A DNA stretch of 64,000 nt from UBA2883 sp964017965 (GTDB taxonomy: Bacteria > Cyanobacteriota > Vampirovibrionia > Gastranaerophilales > Gastranaerophilaceae). This document shows, piece after piece, positions 36,301-48,300 of the stretch; position 1 is the stretch's first letter, and every line of letters begins with the position of its first letter. The stretch spans positions 248,001-312,000 of the forward strand of contig CAXHNV010000001.1 of the NCBI GenBank assembly GCA_964017965.1, in the 5' to 3' direction. The position numbers and the translations under genes were made by a program. The notes beneath the pieces are model-generated. The model was not told the DNA's origin, searched no databases, and worked only from the letters and a program-made list of their open reading frames with translations.

Positions 36301-39300
36301 TTCAATCTTAGCACCTTCATAAATAGTATCATCAGTACCGAAGTTAACAACTTCATAACCTGTGATAAGCATTTGTGCGCCATTTCTAATAGTAACCGCA
36401 ACTTCATTAACAAGGTCAAATCTTTCAGCAGTAGACGTTGAAGCATTTTTAACAACGAACAAACCGCTATTCAAGTTCAAATAACCACCGTTAGAAGTAG
36501 ATGAGAAATAGCCATTCAATGCTTTTTTAGTATCAATATCCATATCATCGGCAGGAGTTACACCGTTAAAGTTCAAAACACCGCCGTCGAGAGTAAGTTT
36601 ACCCTCAGAGTTCCAAACATCAGCACCTGTAGCCAAATCAAGTGTTAATGAAGAAGGAGTAACTCTTGTTGCAGTATTTTCACCGTCGTTTAATTCTTCT
36701 CTGCGAGCAGATAAGATAAGTTGACCGTCTTTGAAGATATTAGCTGTTAAATCATCCTCAAAATTGCCATACATAGTAGTTTGACCGGTGAAGTAAACAG
36801 TTCCGTTACCTGTAATATTATTAACTGTATCAGTACCTGCAAATTGCATTGCGCCGTTATTAATAATATTAGAGTTAAATACGTTTGTACCTGTTGTAAT
36901 GAAAGTAACCGCTGTATCTACAACAGTAAATCCTACCGGTAATAAAGCAGCCAATGTTTCATTACCCGGAGCACCTAAACTCTTAACTTCGTTTGTAACA
37001 GATGTATTAAATGTATTAGTACCTGATGTTACTAATAAACCTGTGTTATACAATGTATTACCGTAAGTTGCAGGTGCAAAAGTAACGTTTCTCAAGCTCA
37101 AAGTACCTGAAATGTTGCTAACAGCACGCTGAGCGTTATCTTTTAATGTAACATTATTCAAACTTACAACAGAATCAGAGTTGTTAATATATAATACTGA
37201 TGCACCTGTAGCAGCTATTATACCTGCATTTTGGATAGTAACATTATTGATAGATAAGTTAACACCGTTATCAGTAATGTTAAACATAGAATATCCTGCA
37301 AGGTCACCTGCAGAAGTTGTATATTGAGCGTCGATTACACTGTCTCTGTTACCTTGAATAACAAGAGTACCTGCTGATGTAATACCCAAATCTGATATCA
37401 TGTGATATGTTTGGTCTACTGATTCATCAAACTCAAAACGTCTTATTAAAGTGCTTTCAAACTTGTTGATAGCAGCAAGTGTATCCTGTTGCTCGTTATA
37501 GATTCTGATACTATCGTGATAAGTAACGGTAGTAGCAACATCAATACCTTTTTTACCGATAAATGTTGAATTATAAACTATAGGTGCTGTTTCATCAATC
37601 TTGTATTCCCATGTATAACCGGATTCTTCGCTTGTAACTTTTTCGCTTAATGCGAGGTAGAAGTTACTGCTTCCGTTAACAATAATCTGATATGTACCTT
37701 GTTGTGAAGGGTCAAACTTAACAAGGTTGATATCTGAAATAGTAACTACACCGCTAGCTTCACCGCCTGCAGCGATTTCAATCTTATCAGAAGCACCTGA
37801 AACTAAGTCTATATCAATACTTATCTCAGAATTATTGAAGTTAACTTTTGAGAATTTATAAGTTGTATACGCAGCAGATTCTGTTCCTTCCATAAAGTTC
37901 AACAATGAATCGTTAAATGTGAAAGCATTTGAACCTGTAAAGTCAGTGTTTGCAAAATTAACTTGAACCTTGCTGAATACAATATTGTTATAAATTCTGT
38001 CCGTAGTGATTCCCGGTGATGAATCAATAGAATACAATGTATATGAAACAGGGAATCTGTCAGCATTTGTAAGTGTTGAAGGGTCAGCGTCAGGAGCAGG
38101 ACCTTTGATAATGTTTTCATCATAAGTGAATGTAGCTGTTGCACCTGATTTAAAGAAGGTTAACAGGTTATTATCAATTGTACCGCCTTGAGCAGACATA
38201 GAATAGTGTGTATATTTCGCATCGTTACCGAGGTATACCTTGCTATAGTTCAAACTGTTTGCATATACTTCTAAAGAAGATGATTCATCAATATATTTTG
38301 CACCGCTGAATATAGTACCTTGTTGAGTAATATTTGTAGGGTCATCAGCAGCTGCAGTGTAGCCAACAACTAATTTAGCAGAAGCACCATACTGATAATA
38401 AGTACCGGCAAAACCAGCTTCATCAGAAATTACATTGATTGTTAAACCGTCATCATATTGAGAACGTCCGTTATATAAAATTGAAGAGTCTGAACCAATG
38501 ATTTGAGAATGATGCAGGGTCAATGTTGTTGTATCAGTATCGTCAACTTCATCTGCTAAACCTCTGCGTAATGAAAGTATACCGTTATTTTGAAGTGTAA
38601 TAACACCTTTTTCATCCGGATTACTTGCGTGGTTCAATAAGCTGTCACCTGAACCAAGCACTAAACCATAATTGATTTCTCCGGAATTATTTTCAGGAAG
38701 AGTATTATTATCAATAACCAGATTACCTGCAACTTTTATATTGATATAATCAGAAATTTTAGAGCCTTCACCTCTAAGAGTTAATGTAGCTCCTTTATCA
38801 ATAGCGATTGTTCCTGAATTAGAAATGATTTGACCGTAAACATTCATACGACCTGATTTTAGCAAGATTCTTGCACCCATATTCATCGCAAGTTCAGCAC
38901 CTGTATCAACAATTATTTGAGCGTTTTCATTATCGTTAATCAATGTAGAACGTAAATCAGAATATGAATCAGATTCAAATATTATTCTACCTGTAGAAGT
39001 ATTTGTAATATATGATGCGAAAGTATTCGCATTACCTTCAGTAGAATTGATTGAAATTGTACCGCCATCGTTAATAATATTGTTCGCAATATCACTGTTT
39101 GTAGCAGAATTGAAAGTAACATTTGTCATATAAAGGTTACTTGAGTTATAAATAGCTGCTGCTGTAGCGTTTTCAATATCTTTGTCAGCGTCAATATCAA
39201 TAACACCTTCGTTGTTAGTGAATACAACATTTGTCAGGGTAACATTAGAGTTTGCACCGGTGATATAAAGTACAGAAGCTTTTTCAGAGTTTTCGCCGCC

Positions 39301-42300
39301 TTTACCAAGTACAGCATTCTTAATAGTTACATCACTGATATTAAGAATAGTACTTGCGTGGGTAACCTGGAACATTGTATAGCCTTCATCCACACCGCCG
39401 TCAAGTGTTTTGTTACCGCCCGCATCAATAATACTTGTTAACTTATTAATACCGACAATATTGAGTTGTTTTTTAGTAACACCTAAGTTATCGATAAGTT
39501 CATAAACTCTTTCATCAGTTATAACAGTATCTTTAGGGTCTTCATTCGTTCTGAAATTGAAATACTTAATATCACAATATTCATATACGTTAACAGCACG
39601 TAAAGTATCTTCTTGATCACTTGTTAATTCAACAGAATCATTCTTGCCATCGCCGTTATTATCAAAGGCAGCAAGCTGTTTTGTACCCATAAATGTGTCA
39701 TAACTAATCTGAGCATTACCGTCATTGATGTATGAACCTACAGAATAAGTCCATTTTATATCCGCAGGATCGTTAGCAATTTCAATGCTATAAGAAGCGG
39801 CACCTGCACCGGTCAAAATTTGGATAACACGGCTTGTTTCATCAGAAATCTTTGAAGGTTCTGTAATATTAAAGAATATTTTCATAACCTTTTCTACAGG
39901 ATTACCGTCATTATCAGTTAATACACCCAGTAACTGAATCTTATCAGAAACACTGTACTGGTCTGTTGTTGCAAGGTCTAAGTCTAACTTTATTACCGTA
40001 TTTTCATCAACATCTAAATATGCAAATGAGTATGTGTTAAAGTCAGAAATATTTGGAGCTACATCTTTAAATACATTTTTTTCGTCTAATAAGTTAATAA
40101 CAGCATTAACAAATTTGTATGTTGTAGCACCTGCTGCATTTTCGCCGAATGAGAAGTTATTACTTAATTCATTAAAACCAAGACGTGTATTAGTTTTATA
40201 AGCATCAGAACCTAAAACAATAGTATTGCTGCTATTATTATTTATAGGATAAAGCATAAAATATGTATTATCATCAACAACATTAGTATTAAAGTAGAAG
40301 TTAGCAATAGCACCTGAAGCACCTGATGCAAATTTAAAGATATTAGAATCGATTACACCGCCTAAAGCACCAACTTCAAGTAATGTACCTGAATACAAAT
40401 CAATATTACTAACTGTTTCGTTATTTTCTAAAGCACTAGAACAAATAACTTTAACAGTACCGCCTCTAATAGATTTTTTAGCAACATTAACAATAGTATT
40501 ACCATCATCGTCTAATTCTTTCATATAACCCCAGAAAGAACCTGTTGCATAGATAGTTATAGAAGCATCATCACCTTCTTGAACATATTCACCGAAGAAT
40601 CCTGATTTTTGAGAGTTTGTAATAGAGATATCAGCGCCTATGTTTTTAAAGATAGATGTAGAATCACCGTATAATATTTGAGTTGCGAATCTGAATTGAG
40701 AATTTTCTCTATCAGTCGGGTCAATAGGCTTCATAATCAAAGTAGAGTTATGAAGCGAGATAGTACCGTCATTCCAAGAATCAGCACCGTCTGCTGCTTT
40801 ACCCAAATCAATATATATAGCAACTTCTTCATCGTGGTGATTGAAGATTTCTAATACACTGTCAGAACGGTTCAAGTTAAGAACAACCGCTTCTGCAATA
40901 GCGTCAAGCTCTGTTAAATAAAGTGTTGCACCTTGAGTTACACCAATATTTATAATACCTGAATCAAGGTCAAAAGAACCGCGTTCAAACTGTAAATTAC
41001 CGTCATCACCGTATACAGGACGAGGAGTAGATTGAGTTAGAGCAACATCATAATTGATAATTGATAATCCTGAGTTTTCAGTCTTAGCACTAATTACACC
41101 GCCTGCTTCAAATATATCGTTATTACCAATATTAAGAGTCCCACCGTCAAGCGCTAATTCAGCTCCACTCATTACAGTGATTATCTGGTTGTTAGCAATA
41201 GATGCACCAATGCCAAGGATCAAATTAGCACCGGAGATAATATCGATATTACCGTTACCTTTGTTAGCTGATAACGTAATCGGTGAATCAGGATCAAGTG
41301 CTGCAATCCTGTTACCCTTACCTGAAAATATTATTCTGCCGTTATTTATAATGTTTGAAGTGAATGTAGAAACTTCTGATTTGAATAAACCGGAGTTAAA
41401 CACATCAAGATTAAATATAGATTGTTTAGCAAATACGCCGGCTACAACATTACCGCTTTCATCGAGTTGAGAAGCTTCGTTACTTATAGCGTTAATATTT
41501 TTAGTCGGGTCAGTTGGTGCAGCAAAAGTAACAGAATTAAGTTCTACATAACCTAATTTGTTAGATATTGCATAACCTAAGTTATCTAATAATGTAACTT
41601 TATTCAATTTCAAAGTAGCTTGAGGAGTTTCTAAATAAGCTACAGAGCTGTTAGAACCGGAGTATGTACCAACATTTTGGATTGTAATATTGCTGATATC
41701 AATAACAAGCTTACGGTTAGCATTGTCATTGTCGTGAGTAATATAGAACAAACCATAGTTTCCAACAACATCAGCACCGTCAACTTGAGTAACATAAGAA
41801 CCGTCGATTCTATCAGTAGCAGCATCATTACCTTTGATGAATAATGTACCTGCAGGAAGAACCTCACCAGCCCATACATCACTGGTCAAATAATATACTT
41901 TATCTTTTACGGCACCTTTGAATGTAAACTCTCTATCATTAGAAGTCGGATCATTTACATTATAGCCATCAGCTTCATATAAACTTATTTCTTTTAAAGC
42001 GTCTTTTTTATCTTCTGTGATTACAATCTTGTTTTCATAAACATCAGCTTTTTTAGAACCGATATAAGCGTCATAGTTTACACTATTTTCTTTAATTTCA
42101 TATTCCCAGGTTTTTTTACTGCCTTCGGTTAAAGCAAGAACAATGTTACTTACAACATTAAGAACAACATATTCACCGGTTCTGATGTAGTTAGGATTGT
42201 CAACCATCCAGTTAATATCTAAAGTAACTGTACCGGTAGATGTAGCGTCAACATTAAACTTGTCTAAGAAATATTCTGTTTCATTTGCGAAGCTGAAATC

Positions 42301-45300
42301 TATAGCATAAATAGATGATGAGTCAGAAACAACTTTACCCAAATTCAAAGTTGTGAATTCATTATCTTGAAGATTAAGCTTAGTATTTTGTAATGTTGTA
42401 GTAACACCGTCAGCTATTCTAAGAATATTAGCTGCGTTATTGATAATCAAGTTTCTCAAAGCAACATTACCGCTTTGAACAGTTAGTGTAGAATAAGCAG
42501 AAGTATGAGATGTATTTAACAAATCAGACTGTTCAACATTCTCACCGAGTTCACTATTATTAGCACCAGAACCGTCAATATTCAATGTAGCTGTATTTGA
42601 AACAATATTGGCATTGATAACCTTGTTATAAATATTGACTTTAGATGTATTACTCATACCTGTAACAGTAATTTGAGATTTAGCATCAGCATTATAAGTA
42701 ACGTCAGAAACGTTATCAATAGCAACAGAACCGTCACTAACAATACCTGATTCGATAATATCGTAGATATTAATAATAGCGTTAGCTGTTTCAGCGTTAA
42801 GAGTAAGTCCAGCACCGTTAGCTAGGAATATAGCGTTATAAACCTTTTCAGAACCGTTAAGAACATAGTTTCCTTTAACAGTAACTTCTGATTTATTAGC
42901 ATTGGCACTCAAGATAACGTCTAAAGTAGTAAAGATAGCACCACCGAGTGCTTTATAAGCAGAACTCTTAGTAGCAGCATAGTTACCTGTAAAATCAGAT
43001 ACAATAGTCAGGTAATTTGTAGAAGCAGGAACAGAATCTCCACCTTCTATATAAATAGCACCACCGAGTGCAGAAGAATCTTGAGATGATAAATAGTTAT
43101 CCCTAAAATCAGCTCTTAACACTTTATTACCGCTATTTATAGTTGAATTTACCAATCTAAAAGCAGCACCTTTTAGTGCTCTACCATTAGATGTCATAGC
43201 GTTGGAATAGAACGAATTTACATTATTCGCAGAAGAGAATGATATAGCCGCATTCTCAAGAGCAAGAGCTCCTGCAGTGTTATCGTGCATTGTAATATTG
43301 TTGATAGAAATAGTACCGCCGTCTGAATAAATAGCAGGTGAATTAGTTAATGAAGCAGCAGACATATCAATACTTGTTAAATTAATCAGGTTATCACCTG
43401 AGAAATTAAAGTTAGTATATTGATAAGTACCGCCTCTAAAATTAGCACTTAATTTATTACCAACAACCGTAGGGTCACTTGTTGCAGTAAGGTATGCATT
43501 AGTGATACCGCCTGTAAAGTTGATAGTACCAACACCTGATAATCTAAGATTATATTGATTATTATAGAATACTTCGTTGCCTGATATTAAACCACCTGTG
43601 ATAGAATCAGCAAATGAGATAGTACCATTATCAACCTGAAGGTTAACAGTAGGAGCCGATGTTGTGGTTGTCGCAACAAAAATAGCGTTGTTTACTTTAT
43701 TAGAACCGTTTTGCACATAGTTTCCGGTGAAAGTTGATGAACCTCTGTTTTCAGCTCTGATAGTAATATCACCGGCTGTATAAATAGCACCACCAACGGC
43801 AAGACCACTACCTGCAACAACATAGTTGCTGCTAAATACAACGTTTGTTAATACTAAACTTGCATTATTGTTAGATGATTTATATATCGCACCACCATAA
43901 CCGGAAGTTGTAGAATTGATATAGTTCTTTGTGAAACTTGTACCAATAATTTCTGCAGTACCAACATTCAAATAGATTGCACCGCCGTATTCAGCTTGAG
44001 TTCCGGAACTACTAATAACTGCATTTTCCATTATTAAAGTTGAATCAGTACCCATATTAGAGTTGTTCATATAAACAACAGAACCCGGCGTTGTAACTGC
44101 CAATGCATTTTTAATTGTTACACCTTTTATTAACAATTCTTGTTTATTTGTTGTGCTAGGAGCAAATTTGAATAAAGAATGAGAGTTTGCGTCAATAATA
44201 TAATTATTTTTGTTACCGCCGTCTAAACCTAAAATTTGCAATTTACCATACATATTACGCAAATCGTTACGTACTGTATAGATTTCTTCTGCTTTCTTAT
44301 TGTCATACATAAACTTCTTGGTATCACTAACTTCCAAAACGTTTAGTTCATCAAGTAGTTCTTTATAATCATCAATAGAACAAATCAAATAGTAATCTAT
44401 AGAACCTACACCATTAAGTCTGTAATCGATGTCGTATTTATATTCTTTAGCCCAAACATCGTTCCAAAAAACTTCTGAACGAGCAGCACCCGTAGCTGTC
44501 TTGTTAGTAATATCAGGGTCAATTTGAAGGTCAAATATAGTAGGAAGCTTACTCAAATCACCACCAGGATTTGGGATAGACAAAATTTTAACAGGTGCAC
44601 CTGTTAAAGCAGTGTCCGGGATATTCATAACGTTGATATCAGTGATAACAATAGTTTGTTTTTTGCTGAAATCAGTATGACCTATTGATAAATTATCTGC
44701 TGTTTTAGAAGTTAAATCTAAATCAATTGCAATGTTTAATGTATTATTTGCACCGCCTATTTGTAAATAATTAAATGTATAAGTAGATATTTCGTTTAAG
44801 TCATCTTGAAGTTTTAAAGTAACACCGTTGAAGTTATAAATACCGCTGTCAAAGTTATAGTCACCGCCTGCAACTTTATTCAAGATAACAGTAGCATCCT
44901 GAATAATTATAGAGTTTGTATCATTTCTCATAGAGATTGGCAACAATTCATAAGTAGTATTAGCCACACCGCTGCCAACGAAAGTAGCAGTAGAATGAGA
45001 GCCTCTGAATGTAACAATATCATTAGAAATAGTACCGCCTGAAGCTGTAACGTTCAAATCCGCATAATCTAATAAAACAACTTTTGAAAAATCTAAACCG
45101 CCTGTGATTGTAGCTATAGCGTGAGTAGTGTTAGTACCTTCAAACTGTTTTTCACCGCCAAATAAACTTGATGAAGAAGAAGTCAAACTACCTTGATATT
45201 GATAATATATAGCAAGGAAGTTAGCTAAGCTGTCAGTATTATTTAACTGGATATTAACACCCATATTTTTGAACATAGAAGTTTCATCAGTACTTGAGAT

Positions 45301-48300
45301 TTGACCGGAAGATAACATAAATGGTGTACCGGAATTGTTTCTGTATTCAAAGCTGCTGCCGCCTTCAAGTGTAATTGTACCGGACCAGGTATCATCCTGA
45401 TCAAGTTTCAATGTTGAAGTGCCGTCTTTTAATAATAACGCACCACGGATTTCCCATAATAAACTATTTGCACCTGTTTGTTCAACAATATTAGAGGTAT
45501 TGCCTGAGATAGCCATTTCACCGCCATTAGCAATTGTTACTTTTGAAGAACCGGTTGTATTAAGAGTTCCTGTAATATTACCTTTTGCACCTGAACGGAT
45601 ATCGATTGTTGAATCAGCAAGGTTAAGTCCGCCTATATTCAATGTACCGCCTGATGTAACAGTAATTATTTTATTAGAAGCAGATACACCGGTATCAAAA
45701 TTCAATTCGCCGGATGTTGTAACAGTATTATTAATAACAGCAGAAGAAATATGCATAGTTCCTCTGTTATCAATAGCGCTATTAAGCTGGGTTGTAATAG
45801 TAGAACCGCCATTATTTATATTCATTTCACCACTATTCGTAATACTTGAATTGATATTGTTAACATTAGCAATATTCACTTCACCTGCAGTATTAACAAT
45901 AGTAGTCAACACTCCGTCTGTATTCTTACCTATAACAGAACCGTCAATAGCAGAGATAGTCAACACTCCGCCTTCGTTTTGAATATTAGTATAAATTTGG
46001 GTTAACCCGTTAATAGTCATTGTGCCTTTGTTATAAAGCGCATTGTTATAAATATTACTATTTTCAAACGTTACACCGCTGATTCTAACATCACCGCCGG
46101 CATTATAAATAGCATAACCTTCGTTTTCTCTGAATATAACATTATTCAAATAAACAATACCTGAATTCACATCGAAAACAGAAGCATTAGCACCTTTTTT
46201 AGCACCTGTGAAAGTTATGTTTTGTGCATTAACACGCGCATCTGCAGAGTCTAAAACAAACATTGAATAAGCGTGTCCGGCATCAAAACCAACACCCGTT
46301 TTTGTATTATTAATATTGATATTTAAGACACCGTCGTGAGTAACACCTGTATTTTCTCTAAGAGTGTAAATATCGTTATTAGCATCAAAATTAAAGAATC
46401 TTGTATCGCCTTCTGCTTGATTTATAGCAGCAAGCGTATCTTTAAGTATAACCTGAATTGTAATACCAACAGTATTACCTGTACCATTAACGTATTCAGA
46501 AACTTTTTGAACACCAACTTTACTATTATTAGTAACCGTAGCTGTTTCACCAAGTCCAAATGCAGATTCACCAAGCACAGATGAATCAATCGTCAAAGTC
46601 ACAGCTCCTGCTGTAACTGCTGAACCGCTAATTAATTCAAAGTTTTCGGAATAATCCGTATTCACATCACCCATAACGTTAACTTCAAGCAGATTAAGTT
46701 TGCCTGTACCTGAATTAATAACAAGTGAATCTGATGCAGCAGGTAAAAGCGCAACGTCAACTTTTAAGCCTGTTCCGGTGCCAAAATCCACGTTACTAAA
46801 CGTATGACGACCGGCTGTATCATCTATTAAATCAAGTGTAGAATTAGTGAATACATATTTGTTATTTTGATATAAATCATAATTTTCTAATAATACAGTA
46901 GCATTTCTGATTTCAACAGTACCAATTTTTGCAATATCAGCAAGTACATATTCACCGGCACCGCCGTTATTATCAAAAACAACAGTATTATTAGTAGTAG
47001 AACCTGCAGCAAAGAAGTTTTGGTTCTGATCGCCAATATGTCCGCCGTTAGTGGTTTTCACTGTTAAAGTTGCACTATCTGTACCGTTACCCAAAGTATA
47101 GCGGCCAAGTTTTGCTGCATCAGTATTAGCAGCCGAAACCTCTGCACTTCCTGATTGGATAAGCATTTTGGTATCATCTGATATATTATTAATAACTACA
47201 TCAAGCCCATTTGTCTGAACAGAACCGCTACCGGTAATATTAGGTAAATTTAAAGTTCCTGACGCAGAAGAATCTACATTATATATTAATGTAGAACCTG
47301 ACGCTATATCAATGGTAGGAGTACCATTTGTTGTATAATCCTGTTTCCAGGTTAAATCCCGCTCCAGTCCGAGAGTTCCCGACAATGCCAGAACAACTGT
47401 ATCTCCAATAGTACTTCCGGATTTAAGATTTAATTGTCCGTTAGTATCAACCGTAAGCGTTGAATTTGTACCAATAATTTGCCCGTACAGATTTAATATA
47501 GTATTTACAGTTGCAGCAGAATTATTATATAGATATAACTTTGAATAAACATCCGAATCAGAACCTGTAAACACAATGTTCGTATTACTTTGTAACCAAA
47601 TGCTATCGGTTTCACCGCTAGTAGAACTATCACCAAACTGAGAACCTGACACATTTATAGTTGTTGTATTAGCAGCATTACTATAGATAGCCCCGCCGTT
47701 AGCTCCTGCAGTATTACCTATAAATTGCGTAGAATCAATATTAATAAGTCCCCTGCCACCGTTATTAAATATTGCACCGCCATTTACATTTGCATGGTTA
47801 TTTAAAAACTTTGTATTATTAATAGTAAGTCTTGAGTTATCAGTCATTGTTAAGACACCGCCGTTACGTGTAGCGGAGTTATCTTTAAACATAGAATTTT
47901 CGATAGTATGCTGAACACTTGCAAGGAACGAAATTACACCCGCATCGATATTTGTTCCTGTAACAGAATTGCCAACGAAATTTGAGCCACTAATACGACC
48001 GCCTCTTTGATTAGACGGAACTAACATTACACCGCCTGCAACTGTTGAAACATTACCACCGATGTACAAATTATCTATATTAGAATAAGAAGAGAACCTT
48101 CCCGGACTTACTACTTTATAATATGTACCTCCAACAACAAAATCAGCATTAGCAGCATCCGAAGTTGTAACACTGTTTTCAATAGAAGTCATACCTTCAA
48201 AATTTGTGCCTGTTGGATTGAAATGATAAGTTGTTCCATTAATATTAATAGAACAAGAGCCTGAGGTAGAAGTATCAAGAGTTATAGGAGCGGCAAAAGA

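Noticed and set aside
45419..45982. 187-codon plus-strand open frame inside the giant gene (and others such as 22859-23320, 12683-12970)
   Set aside because: Low-complexity shadow of the opposite strand; no SD, no recognisable domain, and biased composition mirroring Asn/Thr/Gly codons.
18000..48000. Repeats as a CRISPR or satellite array
   Set aside because: Repeats are protein-level, 2 kb long, in one open frame, and diverged in DNA.
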